64,000 bases of DNA from Comamonas flocculans (GCF_007954405.1 NZ_CP042344.1:1736001-1800000), one strand, 5' to 3'. Shown: positions 30,314 through 39,264, counted from the stretch's first letter. Notes: a model not told the origin generated them from the sequence alone. Translations and numbers: made by a program.

Positions 30314-30828
30314 TCCTGCCCAAGGGCCAGCAGCTGCTGCTGCCGGTCAACCCCGCCTTCATGCTGGCCAGCCTGGTGCTGGCGCTGGCGCTGAACCTGC
30401 TGCCGCTGGGCCGCGTGACATGGACGCCCGACTGGCTCATGGTGCTGCTCGCCTTCTGGGGCCTGCATCAGCCGCGCGACGTGGGCATGGGCGCGGCCTT
30501 CGTGCTGGGCCTGGCGATCGACGTGGACCAGTCCACGCTGCTGGGCCAGCATGCGCTGGTCTATTGCCTGCTGGTGTTCGCGGTGCAGCTGCTGCAGCGG
30601 CGCCTGCTGTGGTTCGGCGTGCTCTGGCAGGCGCTGCAGCTCTTGCCGCTGTTCGCCGCAGCCCACCTGCTGGAGCTGCTGCTGCGCCTGGCCGGCTCGG
30701 GCGTGGTGCCAGGCTGGGAGACGCTGCTTGCGCCGCTGCTGGAGGCGCTGCTGTGGCCGCTGGCGAGCTGGCTGCTGCTGGCGCCGCAGCGCCGCCCGCC
30801 CGATCAGGATGAGAACCGACCGCTGTGA
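30310..30828 (+). CDS. mreD: Cell-shape protein MreD
   Basis: A 172-residue inner-membrane protein with about five hydrophobic segments (PAFMLASLVLALALNLLPLG, then PDWLMVLLAFWGL and others). The MreD feature FVLGLAIDVDQSTLLGQHAL is near residue 62. The start at 30310 overlaps the mreC stop (ATGA), and its own TGA overlaps the GTG of mrdA, so the three are translationally coupled. The longer in-frame ORF upstream is a shadow of mreC. Confidence 0.93.
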   Translation: MILPKGQQLLLPVNPAFMLASLVLALALNLLPLGRVTWTPDWLMVLLAFWGLHQPRDVGMGAAFVLGLAIDVDQSTLLGQHALVYCLLVFAVQLLQRRLLWFGVLWQALQLLPLFAAAHLLELLLRLAGSGVVPGWETLLAPLLEALLWPLASWLLLAPQRRPPDQDENRPL

Positions 30829-32771
30829 TCAACGAACTGCGTAGCGCCGAGGCCGAGGCGGGGCGCTTTCGCCTGCGCCTGTGGGCGGTCGCCCTCATGG
30901 TGCTGCTGGCGTTTGCGCTGATTGCCTGGCGGCTGTACGTGCTGCAGGTGCAGCGCCACGATGACCTGGCCGAGCAGGCCGAGAGCAACCGCACCGCGGT
31001 CGTGCCCATCGTGCCGATGCGCGGACAGATCCTGGACCGCAACGGCGTGGTGCTGGCGACCAATTACTCGGCCTATACGCTGGAGATCACGCCCTCGCGT
31101 GCGCTCGACGTCGACGCCACGATAGAGCAGCTCGCGCAGATCGTGGACATCCAGCCGCGCGACAAGCGCCGCTTCAAGCGCCTGATGGACGAGTCGCGGC
31201 GCTTTGACTCGCTGCCGGTGCGCACCCGCCTGAGCGACGAGGAGGTGGCGCGCTTTGCCGCGCAGCGCTGGCGCTTTCCCGGCGTGGAGGTGAAGGCGCG
31301 GCTGTTTCGCACCTACCCGCTGGGGGCGGTGGGCAGCCACGCGATCGGCTACATCGGGCGGATCAACCAGAAGGAGAAGGAGCGCATCGAAGACGCGGAT
31401 GAGGCGGCCAACTACCGCGGCACCGACTACATCGGCAAGCTTGGCGTGGAGCAGAGCTATGAAGCGCGGCTGCACGGGCAGACGGGCTTCGAGCTGCTCG
31501 AGACCTCGGCCGGCGGCTACGCGGTGCGCCGGCTGGAGCACCACTCGGCCACGCCGGGCGACACGCTGATGCTGTCCCTGGACATCAAGCTGCAAAAGCT
31601 CGTCGAAGAACTCTATGGCGAGCGCCGCGGCGCGCTGGTGGCGCTGGACCCGAGGAACGGCGAAGTGCTGGCGCTGGTGTCCATGCCGACCTTCGACCCC
31701 AACCTCTTCGTCGAGGGCATAGACCAGGAGAACTGGCAGGCGCTCAATGAATCGATCAACAAGCCGCTGCTCAACCGCGCGCTGCGCGGCACCTACCCGC
31801 CGGGCTCCACCTACAAGCCCTTCATGGCTCTGGGCGCGCTGCAGCTGCGCAAGCGCGACCCCAAGCTTGTGGTCAACGACCCTGGCTACTACAACTTCGG
31901 CGGGCGCACTTTCCGCAGCCACGAAGGGGGGCTGGGCGGCGTGGACATGACACGCGCCATCCAGTATTCGAGCAACACCTACTTCTATTCGCTGGCGGTG
32001 GAGATGGGCGTCAACGCGATCCACGACGTGATGGCGCCGCTGGGCTTTGGCCAGATCACCGGCATCGACCTGGGCGGCGAGGTGCGCGGCATCCTGCCGA
32101 GCACCGAATGGAAGAAGCACGCCTACAAGCGCCCCGACATGCAGCGCTGGTTCCCGGGGGAGACGGTGTCGCTGGGCATAGGCCAGGGCTACAACAACTT
32201 CACCATGCTGCAGCTGGCGGTGGCCGAGAGCGTGCTGGCCAACGGCGGCACGCGCTACCGCCCGCACGTGGCCAAGGCGGTGCGTGACCAGGTCAGCGGC
32301 CAGGTCAGCGCGGTGGCGCAGCCGCCCGGCGAGCACCTGGGTTACCGCCCGGCGGACATCGCCATCGTGCGCAATGCGCTGGCGGCGGTGAATGAGGCGG
32401 GCACCGGGCGGCGGGTGTTTGCCGGCGCGCCTTATGCCTCGGCAGGCAAGACCGGCACGGCCCAGGCGGTGAGCCTGGGGCAGAACGTGAAGTACAACGC
32501 CAAGCTGCTCGAGGAGCACCAGCGCGACCACTCGCTGTTCGCGGCCTTTGCGCCGCTGGAGGAGCCGAGCATCGTGGTTGCCGCCATCGTGGAGAACGCC
32601 GGCTTCGGCGCGGCCGCCGCGGCCCCCATCGTGCGCCGCGTCTTCGACTACTGGCTGCTGGGCCAGTACCCGAGCGAGGAAGACATTGCCGCGGTGGCGC
32701 GTGGCCAGGCCTCGGTGCCCATCGGCACCCCCCGGCGCGCCGACGACGTGCCGCTGGCCCCAGCGCGCTGA
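30825..32771 (+). CDS. mrdA: Penicillin-binding protein 2
   Basis: A 648-residue class B PBP, the transpeptidase that builds the lateral wall with RodA. An N-terminal membrane anchor (about residues 19-40) precedes the pedestal domain with NRTAVVPIVPMRGQILDRNG. The transpeptidase motifs are complete: STYK at 328-331, SSN at 382-384, KTGT at 542-545. The GTG start overlaps the mreD stop (GTGA). The next gene is on the other strand and is not rodA, so RodA must be encoded elsewhere. Confidence 0.96.
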   Translation: MINELRSAEAEAGRFRLRLWAVALMVLLAFALIAWRLYVLQVQRHDDLAEQAESNRTAVVPIVPMRGQILDRNGVVLATNYSAYTLEITPSRALDVDATIEQLAQIVDIQPRDKRRFKRLMDESRRFDSLPVRTRLSDEEVARFAAQRWRFPGVEVKARLFRTYPLGAVGSHAIGYIGRINQKEKERIEDADEAANYRGTDYIGKLGVEQSYEARLHGQTGFELLETSAGGYAVRRLEHHSATPGDTLMLSLDIKLQKLVEELYGERRGALVALDPRNGEVLALVSMPTFDPNLFVEGIDQENWQALNESINKPLLNRALRGTYPPGSTYKPFMALGALQLRKRDPKLVVNDPGYYNFGGRTFRSHEGGLGGVDMTRAIQYSSNTYFYSLAVEMGVNAIHDVMAPLGFGQITGIDLGGEVRGILPSTEWKKHAYKRPDMQRWFPGETVSLGIGQGYNNFTMLQLAVAESVLANGGTRYRPHVAKAVRDQVSGQVSAVAQPPGEHLGYRPADIAIVRNALAAVNEAGTGRRVFAGAPYASAGKTGTAQAVSLGQNVKYNAKLLEEHQRDHSLFAAFAPLEEPSIVVAAIVENAGFGAAAAAPIVRRVFDYWLLGQYPSEEDIAAVARGQASVPIGTPRRADDVPLAPAR

Positions 32772-32776
32772 CGCGC

Positions 32777-33535
32777 TCAGCCGAGGAAGGCGTCGCGCGC
32801 CGTCTTCAGGATCAGTGCGCCGACCACGATGATGAAGATGCCGCGCACGAAGCCCGCGCCATGGCGCAGCGCCAGGCGCGCGCCCAGGACGCTGCCGACG
32901 ATGTTGGCCGCGGCCAGCCACAGCGTGAGCTGCCACCACACATGTCCCATGGCCGCGAACAGCATCAGTGAGGAGGCATTGGTCGAGAGGTTGAGCAGCT
33001 TGGCCGAGACCGAGGCGTTGAGGAAGTCGTAGCCCAGAAAGCGCACGAAGAAGAAGATGAAGAAGCTGCCGGTGCCCGGGCCGAAAAAGCCGTCGTAGAA
33101 GCCGATCACCAGCGCGATTGCGCAGGCCGCCAGGCGTTCGCGCGCCGCGCTGAGCGTGGGCGCGTGCACGCGGCCCAGTTCCTTGCGCGCCAGCGTGTAG
33201 AGCAGCAGCGCCAGCAGGACCAGCGGCAGCAGCTTGCGCAGCAGCTCGGCCGACACCTGCGTCACCGTCCAGGCGCCGAGCAGCGCGGCGGCAAAGCTGG
33301 TGAGCGCCGCGGGCAGCATGGCCTGCCAGCGGATGCGCACGCGCCGCGCGTACTGCAGCGTGGCCACGCCCGTGCCCCAGATGGAGGCGCTCTTGTTGGT
33401 GCCCAGCAGGTCGCCCGGCACCGCGCTCGGGTAGGTGGCAAACAGCGCGGGCACGAGGATCAGGCCCCCGCCACCGACGATCGAATCGATGAAACCGGCC
33501 AGCAGCGAGGCCAGCGCAACGATGACGGAATCCAT
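32777..33535 (-). CDS. TauE/SafE (TSUP) family membrane transporter
   Basis: A 252-residue protein with about eight membrane segments in two repeated halves. It has the glycine-rich family motif SIVGGGGLILVPAL near residue 21 and the corresponding GFFGPGTGSFFIFFF in the second half. TSUP proteins move small sulfur compounds or organic anions; the substrate here is unknown. The start at 33535 (MDSVIVALASLLAGF) gives a normal first helix, so the 20-residue extension is rejected. It converges with mrdA, leaving 5 bases between the stops, and is insulated from the GMC gene upstream by two terminators. Confidence 0.88.
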   Translation of the reverse strand: MDSVIVALASLLAGFIDSIVGGGGLILVPALFATYPSAVPGDLLGTNKSASIWGTGVATLQYARRVRIRWQAMLPAALTSFAAALLGAWTVTQVSAELLRKLLPLVLLALLLYTLARKELGRVHAPTLSAARERLAACAIALVIGFYDGFFGPGTGSFFIFFFVRFLGYDFLNASVSAKLLNLSTNASSLMLFAAMGHVWWQLTLWLAAANIVGSVLGARLALRHGAGFVRGIFIIVVGALILKTARDAFLG

Positions 33536-33562
33536 TGCGCGGATTTTCCCATCGGCCGGGAC

Positions 33563-33589
33563 AAAAAAAAGCACCCGCTGCGCGGGCGC
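33563..33589 (-). terminator. Intrinsic terminator after GMC oxidoreductase gene
   Basis: On the minus strand an 8-bp stem GCGCCCGC/GCGGGTGC (one G-U pair) with a 3-base loop is followed by eight Ts. It separates the GMC gene from the TSUP gene. Confidence 0.8.
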
Positions 33590-33593
33590 TGTC

Positions 33594-33621
33594 AAAAAAG
33601 TGGCGCCTCTTCATGGGCGCC
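33594..33621 (-). terminator. Second intrinsic terminator in tandem
   Basis: On the minus strand GGCGCC, an 8-base loop, GGCGCC, AC and then six Ts. It lies just before the stronger terminator at 33563-33589 in the direction of transcription. Confidence 0.65.
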
Positions 33622-33751
33622 TTGTCTGTTGCTGTTGTTGTCGGCGGTGTCTCCCCGGCCCCTCGCTGGACGCGCGGCTGCGTGCCTTGAGTGCCCGCAA
33701 TGTAAGGGCTGGCGCGGGCGCCGCGCATCGGGACTTTCCCGGGGGCCGGGT

Positions 33752-35419
33752 CTACTGCCCCGCGGCTATCCAGCCGGCCGCCATCTCGGCCATCATCAGC
33801 GTGGGGCTGTTGGTGTTGCCGCTGGTGATGGTGGGCATGGCGCCGGCGTCCACCACGCGCAGGCCTTCGATGCCGCGCACGCGAAAGTGCGGATCGAGCA
33901 CGGCTTGTGCGTCGTCCGCGCGCCCCATGCGCGTGGTGCCCACCGGGTGGAAGATGGTGGTGGCGATGTCGCCGGCCAGGCGCGCCAGTTCTTCATCGCT
34001 CTGGAATTGCACGCCGGGCTTGTATTCCTCGGGCCGGTAGCGCGCCAGCGCCGGCTGCGAGGCGATGCGCCTTGTCAGCCGCAGGCTGCTGGCGGCGATC
34101 AGGCGGTCTTCATCGGTCGAGAGATAGTTGGGCGCGATCGCCGGCGCATCGCGAAAGTGGGCGCTCTTGATGCGCACGCTGCCCCGGCTCGTGGGCTGCA
34201 GGTTGCACACGCTGGCGGTGAAAGCCGGGAAGTCGTGCAGCGGCTCGCCGAAGGCGTCCAGCGAGAGCGGTTGCACGTGGAACTCCAGGTTCGCGCGCTC
34301 GCGCCCCGGGTCCGAGCGCGTGAATGCGCCCAATTGCGACGGCGCCATGCTCATCGGGCCGCTGCGGCTGAACAGGTATTGCATGCCTATCCAGGCCTTG
34401 CCGAAGGGGTCGCTCGCCAGGGTGTTGAGCGTCTTGACGCCCTGCACCTTGAACACCGCGCGGATCTGCAGGTGGTCCTGCAGGTTGGCGCCGACGCCGG
34501 GCAGCTCGTGCACCAGCGGGATGCCGTGCTGCTGCAGCAGCGCCGCCGGGCCTATGCCCGACAGCTGCAGCAACTGGGGCGAGTTGACCGCGCCCGCGCT
34601 CAGGATGACCTCGCGCACCGCATGCACCGTCACCTGCTGGCCGTCCTTGACGAGCTGTACGCCGCTGCAGCGCTTGCGTCCCTGGGCGTCCACGGTGGTG
34701 ATCAGCTTCGCCGCCTGCGCGCCGGTCCACAGCGTGAAGTTGGGGCGCCCCTCGCAGGTGGGGCGCAAGAAGGCCTTGGCGGTATTCCAGCGCCAGCCGC
34801 GGCGCTGGTTGACCTCGAAGTAGCCCACGCCCTCGTTGTCGCCGGTGTTGAAGTCGCCCGTTGCCGGGATGCCGGCCTGCACGGCAGCGCGCGCGAAGGC
34901 GTCCAGAATCTCCCAGCGCAGGCGCTGGCGCTCCACGCGCCATTCGCCACTGCTGCCGGTGGAAAAGTTGGCGTGCAGTCGCTTGAAGTCTTCGGGCACG
35001 CCATCGGGGCGGTCCAGGCGCCAGTGGTCCTCGTGGCGCCGGAAGGTCTGCAGCACATTGGGCCAGCGCCAGGCGTCTTCGCCGGTCACATCGGCCCAAT
35101 GCTCGTAGTCCTGCGCCTGGCCGCGCAGATAGAGCATGCCGTTGATGCTGGAGCACCCGCCCAGCGCCTTGCCGCGCGGATAGCGCAGCTGGCGGCCATT
35201 CAGGCCGGCGTCGGGCTCGGTCTGGTAGAGCCAGTCGGTACGCGGGTTGCCTATGCAGTACAGGTAGCCGACGGGGATGTGGATCCAGTGGTAGTTGTCG
35301 CGCCCGCCCGCTTCCAGCAGCAGCACGCGGCGCCGGGGGTCGGCGCTCAGGCGATTGGCCAGCAGCGAGCCGGCCGTACCGGCGCCGATGATGATGGTGT
35401 CGAAGGTGGTGTCGCTCAT
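33752..35419 (-). CDS. GMC-family FAD oxidoreductase (choline/alcohol dehydrogenase-like)
   Basis: A 555-residue flavoprotein of the glucose-methanol-choline family. It has the N-terminal FAD motif IIGAGTAGSLLANRL (about residues 8-22), PRGKALGGCSSINGMLYLRG, the GMC signature GAVNSPQLLQLSGIGP, the catalytic histidine H491 in FHPVGTTRMG and the closing DAGAMPTITSGNTNSPTLMMAE. It probably oxidises an alcohol and passes electrons to quinone, like AlkJ or BetA; the substrate is not identifiable. The start at 35419 (MSDTTFD) is the family's normal position. It is followed by tandem terminators, so it is a single-gene unit. Confidence 0.92.
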   Translation of the reverse strand: MSDTTFDTIIIGAGTAGSLLANRLSADPRRRVLLLEAGGRDNYHWIHIPVGYLYCIGNPRTDWLYQTEPDAGLNGRQLRYPRGKALGGCSSINGMLYLRGQAQDYEHWADVTGEDAWRWPNVLQTFRRHEDHWRLDRPDGVPEDFKRLHANFSTGSSGEWRVERQRLRWEILDAFARAAVQAGIPATGDFNTGDNEGVGYFEVNQRRGWRWNTAKAFLRPTCEGRPNFTLWTGAQAAKLITTVDAQGRKRCSGVQLVKDGQQVTVHAVREVILSAGAVNSPQLLQLSGIGPAALLQQHGIPLVHELPGVGANLQDHLQIRAVFKVQGVKTLNTLASDPFGKAWIGMQYLFSRSGPMSMAPSQLGAFTRSDPGRERANLEFHVQPLSLDAFGEPLHDFPAFTASVCNLQPTSRGSVRIKSAHFRDAPAIAPNYLSTDEDRLIAASSLRLTRRIASQPALARYRPEEYKPGVQFQSDEELARLAGDIATTIFHPVGTTRMGRADDAQAVLDPHFRVRGIEGLRVVDAGAMPTITSGNTNSPTLMMAEMAAGWIAAGQ

Positions 35420-35495
35420 GGCTCTGGACCGGCTGCCCTGCACCGGGGCATTGTGCAACACGCCCCGGCGCTTTGGCAAAAGACCATGATCCTCA

Positions 35496-35545
35496 AACAC
35501 GATAGCTGTCGGCGCAATGCGGGCAAGCGCTGGAGCCTGTTTTGC
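35496..35545 (+). repeat. Dispersed hairpin repeat, copy E
   Basis: Forward-orientation copy: CGATAGCTGTCGGCGC, an imperfect stem GCGCAA/CAAGCGC, then TGGAGCCTGTTTTG. It lies in the gap between the divergent GMC and MCE-permease genes, before the chosen permease start. Confidence 0.55.
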
Positions 35546-35616
35546 CTGTGCAGGCCATGTACCGTGGCCAGCTTCGCGATGCTCTGTGTGAAACTATCGG
35601 TTTCCTGCCCGCAGCC

Positions 35617-36738
35617 ATGCAAGCCCTGACCGCTCCCACCGTGACGACAGACCAGGGCGCCGCGCCCCTGGCGCGTGCGCGCGGCGACTGGGTGGCCGCG
35701 GCCCTGGCCGAGCGCGCCCACTGGAGCGCGCTGGCGGCGCAGCTGCGCGCCGCCGCGCGGCCGCTCGCCTGGGACCTGCAGGCGGTGCAGCACATGGACC
35801 ACGTGGGCGCGCAGCTGCTCTGGCACCACTGGGGCGGGCGCTGGCCCGAAGTGCTGCACGCCAGCGCCGCGCAGCGCCAGCTGCTCGAGCGCGTGGCCGC
35901 GCTCACGCCCGCCGCCACCCCGCGCGCGCCGCGCAGCTGGGGCGAGGCCTGGGAGCGGCTGGGCGTGATGGTGCTGGCGGCCGTGGAATTCTTCATGCAG
36001 CTGGTGCAGGTCGTGGGCCAGCTCGTGCTGGACCTGCTGCGCCTGCTGCGCGCGCCGCGGCGCGGGCCCTGGCGCGACATCTCGGGCCACCTCTACCAGA
36101 TGGGGGCGACGGCCCTGCCGATCACCGCACTGGTGGGCTTTCTGATCGGCGTGGTGCTGGCCTACCTGATGAGCCTGCAGCTGCAGCGCTTTGGCGCCGA
36201 GACCTTCATCGTCAACATCCTGGGCATCTCGCTGATCCGCGAGCTCGGCCCCATGCTGGCGGCCATCCTTGTGGCCGGGCGCTCGGGCTCGGCCATCACC
36301 GCGCAGATCGGCGTGATGCGCGTGACCGAGGAGCTGGATGCGATGCGCGTGATGGGCATCTCGCACAGCTATCGGCTGGTGATGCCGCGGGCGATCGCGC
36401 TCGGCCTGGCGATGCCGCTGGTGTCGGCCTGGACCACGGCGGCGGCGCTGGCCGGCGGCATCCTCGCCTCGGACGTGGTGCTGCACATCACGCCCGGCTA
36501 CTTTTTCCAGGCGCTGCCGCTGGCGGTGCAGGGCAGCACGCTGGTGCTGGCCACGGCCAAGTCGGTGGTGTTCGGCGTGCTGATCGCGCTGATTGCCTGC
36601 GTCTGGGGCATGCGCGTCGAACCCAACACCCAGAGCCTGGGCGAGGGCACCACCGCGTCGGTGGTCAGCGCCATCACCATGGTGATCCTGGTGGACGCGC
36701 TGTTTGCCATCGTGTTTCGCAACGTGGGGTTCCAGTGA
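35617..36738 (+). CDS. MCE-type ABC lipid-transporter permease with STAS-like N-terminus
   Basis: A 373-residue MlaE-family permease. Residues about 1-120 are a soluble domain resembling STAS (RPLAWDLQAVQHMDHVGAQLL is its strand-helix core). From about 150 the MlaE permease follows, with GATALPITALVGFLIGVVLAY and GISLIRELGPMLAAILVAGRSGSAITAQIG, the EQ-loop region. Lone MlaE proteins are about 260 residues, so the STAS part is fused here. The start at 35617 is uncertain; two in-frame ATGs lie upstream within 75 bases. It heads a four-gene MCE operon with ATPase, MlaD-like protein and lipoprotein, probably moving lipids between the membranes. Confidence 0.88.
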   Translation: MQALTAPTVTTDQGAAPLARARGDWVAAALAERAHWSALAAQLRAAARPLAWDLQAVQHMDHVGAQLLWHHWGGRWPEVLHASAAQRQLLERVAALTPAATPRAPRSWGEAWERLGVMVLAAVEFFMQLVQVVGQLVLDLLRLLRAPRRGPWRDISGHLYQMGATALPITALVGFLIGVVLAYLMSLQLQRFGAETFIVNILGISLIRELGPMLAAILVAGRSGSAITAQIGVMRVTEELDAMRVMGISHSYRLVMPRAIALGLAMPLVSAWTTAAALAGGILASDVVLHITPGYFFQALPLAVQGSTLVLATAKSVVFGVLIALIACVWGMRVEPNTQSLGEGTTASVVSAITMVILVDALFAIVFRNVGFQ

Positions 36739-37562
36739 GCGCCCCTGTCGCCGCGCCCGCCGCCCCCGCCACGCCCGTGGTCGAGATCCGCGACCTGGCC
36801 ACCGTCTTCGGCACGGGCGCGCAGGCGTTCAGCGTGCACGAGCACCTGAACCTCACGGTGCAGCGCGGCGAGCTGCTGTCCCTGGTGGGGGGCTCGGGCA
36901 CCGGCAAGACGGTGCTGCTGCGCCACATCCTGGGTCTGACCGAGCCCACGCGCGGCACGGTCACGGTGCTCGGGCGCCCGGCGCGCGAGCTCGGCGGCGA
37001 CGGCGCGAGCAGCCGCGTGGGCATGCTGTTCCAGCATGGTGCGCTGTTCACCGCCTTCAGCGTGCTGGACAACGTCGCCTTCGCGCTCTACGAGCTGCGC
37101 ACCCTGCCGCGCGCGCTGGCGCAGGAGGTGGCCATGGTCAAGCTGCGCATGGTGGGCCTCAAGCCCGAGCACGCGCTGCGCATGCCGGCCGACCTCTCCG
37201 GTGGCATGATCAAGCGCGTGGCGCTCGCGCGCGCGCTGGTGATGGACCCGCCGCTGCTGCTGCTCGACGAACCCACCGCCGGGCTGGACCCCAATGGCTC
37301 GGACGAATTCTGCGATCTGCTGCGCGAGCTGCACGCCACCCTGGGCCTGACGGTGATCATGGTCACGCACGACCTCGATACGCTGTACGCGCTGTCCACC
37401 AAGGTGGCGGTGCTGGCTGAAAAGCACGTGATCGCGCACGCGCCGGCGGTCGAGGTGGCGCAGCTCGAGCACCCCTTCGTCGAGCATTTCTTTCGCGGGC
37501 AGCGGGGGCTGCGCGCGATGGCGCCTGCGCCAACCGCCCCGACGCGGGCCGAGGAGTCCTGA
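36735..37562 (+). CDS. MCE-type ABC transporter ATPase (MlaF-like)
   Basis: A 275-residue ABC ATPase. Walker A is GGSGTGKTV near residue 57; then VGMLFQHGALFTAFSVLDNVAF, the MlaF-type Q-loop region; signature LSGGMIKR; Walker B LLLLDEPTAGLDP. The GTG start overlaps the permease stop (GTGA). The TGA of this gene shares its A with the ATG of the MlaD-like gene. The C-terminal extension of about 25 residues is proline- and alanine-rich. Confidence 0.93.
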   Translation: MSAPVAAPAAPATPVVEIRDLATVFGTGAQAFSVHEHLNLTVQRGELLSLVGGSGTGKTVLLRHILGLTEPTRGTVTVLGRPARELGGDGASSRVGMLFQHGALFTAFSVLDNVAFALYELRTLPRALAQEVAMVKLRMVGLKPEHALRMPADLSGGMIKRVALARALVMDPPLLLLDEPTAGLDPNGSDEFCDLLRELHATLGLTVIMVTHDLDTLYALSTKVAVLAEKHVIAHAPAVEVAQLEHPFVEHFFRGQRGLRAMAPAPTAPTRAEES

Positions 37563-38551
37563 TGGAAAACAAAGCACATGCCATGGCAGCCGGTCTGTTC
37601 GTGCTGGTGGTGGGCGCGCTGCTGGTGGCCCTGGGCTACTGGATTTCGAGCGACGAGGTCGCCCATACCACCTACGAGCTGTCCACCACCGAGAACGTCA
37701 GCGGCCTGCAGCCCCAGGCGGCGGTGCGCTACAAGGGCGTGCCCGCCGGGCGCGTGCTCTCCATCGGTTTCGATCCGCGCGAAGCCGGACGCGTGATCAT
37801 CCACATCGACGTGGACAACAACGCCCCGATCAGCGCCACCACCTACGCTACGCTGGGCTACCAGGGCATCACCGGCCTGGCCCACATCCTGCTGAGCGAT
37901 GCACGCGAGCCGCTGCAAAAACAGGCGCGCGGCGCCAGCGGCCTGCCGCGCATCCCGATGAAGGAATCGCCCTTCAGCCAGCTGGCCGAGCAGGGGCCGC
38001 TGCTGCTGAGCAAGATCCAGGATGCGGCCGACCGGCTCAACCGTCTGCTGGGCGACGACAACCTGGCGCTGGTGCACACGATGTTCGGGCGCATCAATGC
38101 CACCGCGCAAAGCATGGACCGGCTGGCGCTGAGCCTGGAGCACACCGTCAAGACCGGGGTGGACCCGGCGCTCGCCCAGCTGCCCGCGCTCGTCGGTGAA
38201 GCGCGCCAGACCCTGCGCACGCTGCGCGAGGCCGGCAGCCAGACCGCGAAGGCCGTGCAGGACGTGGGTGCGGTGGCGCGCCGCATCAATGCCCCGGGCG
38301 GCCTGCTGGAAGACATGGGCAGCGGCGTGCGCAGCTACGGCGGCCTGGCCGAGCGCGCGAGCCGGCGCACCTTGCCGCAGATCGACCGCGTGGCCGACGA
38401 CGCCGCCCAGGCCGCGCGGGCGCTCACGCGCGCGGCCGACGCGGTGAGCGAGAACCCGCAAGGCCTGGTCTATGGCGCGCCGCGCGCCGCTCCAGGGCCG
38501 GGCGAACCCGGCTTCGTGCCGCCCCCTGCCGCCACGCAAGGAAACCGCTGA
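37562..38551 (+). CDS. MlaD/MCE-domain protein
   Basis: A 329-residue inner-membrane-anchored periplasmic protein. One membrane helix (about residues 8-28) is followed by an MCE domain (about 38-115: TYELSTTENVSGLQPQAAVRYKG through GYQGITGLAHILL), then a long helical region with NRLLGDDNLALVHTMFGRIN. It is longer than E. coli MlaD (183 residues) and closer to PqiB/YebT-like or Mce chains in having a long helical tail that may form a needle. It starts in a 1-base overlap with the ATPase and ends in a 1-base overlap with the lipoprotein. Confidence 0.92.
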   Translation: MENKAHAMAAGLFVLVVGALLVALGYWISSDEVAHTTYELSTTENVSGLQPQAAVRYKGVPAGRVLSIGFDPREAGRVIIHIDVDNNAPISATTYATLGYQGITGLAHILLSDAREPLQKQARGASGLPRIPMKESPFSQLAEQGPLLLSKIQDAADRLNRLLGDDNLALVHTMFGRINATAQSMDRLALSLEHTVKTGVDPALAQLPALVGEARQTLRTLREAGSQTAKAVQDVGAVARRINAPGGLLEDMGSGVRSYGGLAERASRRTLPQIDRVADDAAQAARALTRAADAVSENPQGLVYGAPRAAPGPGEPGFVPPPAATQGNR

Positions 38552-39252
38552 TGATTACTATCAAAACCATTGCTGTAGACGCTTGCAGGACGGGCGCCAG
38601 AGCCGTTTTTGGCATTGCAATCAGCCTGCTGCTGCTGGCCTGCTCCGCCCTGCCGCAGCCGCCGGTGCGCAGCGCCGTCTACGACTTCGGCCCCGGCCCT
38701 GGCCCCACCAGCGCCGTGCAGGGTGCGCGCCAGCCGGCCATCGTGCTCAGCAGCGCGGCCAGCGGCGGCGTGCCGGTCAACGACAACGCGCTCTACTACC
38801 GCCTGGCCTATGCCGACGCGCAGCAGCTGCGCCCCTACAGCCTGGCGCGCTGGAGCCAGAGCCCCGCGGCGCTGCTCGCGCAGAGCCTGCGCACCCGCCT
38901 GGGGCAGGAGCGCGCGGTCTTGTCCCCCGGCGTGCCGCTGGTCGGCGGCGGCATGGATGAGCCCGAGCTGCTCAAGGTCGAGCTCGAGGAATTCAGCCAG
39001 GTGTTCGACGCCCCGCAGACGAGCCACGCGCTGGTGCGTGTGCGCGCTTCGCTGTTTGCAAGCCGCGCGGGCGATACCGAGCTGCGCGCGCAGCGGCTCT
39101 TCGTGGTGCAGCACGGCGCGGCCACGCCCGACGCGGCCGGCGGCGCGCAGGCGCTGGCCGCAGCGGCGACGCAGCTGGCCGACGAGCTGGCGCAGTGGCT
39201 GGACGGCCTGCCGGCGCCTGCCGCACCGGGCCTGGCGGCCCCCCGGCGCTGA
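38551..39252 (+). CDS. ABC-type transport auxiliary lipoprotein (PqiC-like)
   Basis: A 233-residue outer-membrane lipoprotein of the DUF330/PqiC family that pairs with MCE transporters. The lipobox is LLLACS with the cysteine at about residue 31, followed by SALPQPPVRSAVYDFGPGP, the family's usual mature start. The start at 38551 shares its A with the TGA of the MCE gene. The first 18 or so codons (MITIKTIAVDACRTG) coincide with a degenerate dispersed repeat, giving an unusually long polar n-region before the hydrophobic part of the signal. It ends the four-gene operon. Confidence 0.87.
   Translation: MITIKTIAVDACRTGARAVFGIAISLLLLACSALPQPPVRSAVYDFGPGPGPTSAVQGARQPAIVLSSAASGGVPVNDNALYYRLAYADAQQLRPYSLARWSQSPAALLAQSLRTRLGQERAVLSPGVPLVGGGMDEPELLKVELEEFSQVFDAPQTSHALVRVRASLFASRAGDTELRAQRLFVVQHGAATPDAAGGAQALAAAATQLADELAQWLDGLPAPAAPGLAAPRR
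38553..38606 (+). repeat. Degenerate dispersed repeat, copy F (within coding start)
   Basis: TACTATCAAAACCATTGCTG, then GACGCTTGCAGGACGGGCGCC and AGAGCCGTTTTTG resemble the repeat family with a decayed stem. It overlaps the first codons of the lipoprotein gene. The assignment is tentative. Confidence 0.4.
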
Positions 39253-39264
39253 CGGCGGGCGCTC

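Noticed and set aside
30804..33728. 974-residue minus-strand ORF across mrdA and the TSUP gene
   Set aside because: Its frame differs from the real TSUP gene and it is opposite an intact mrdA with all three PBP motifs.
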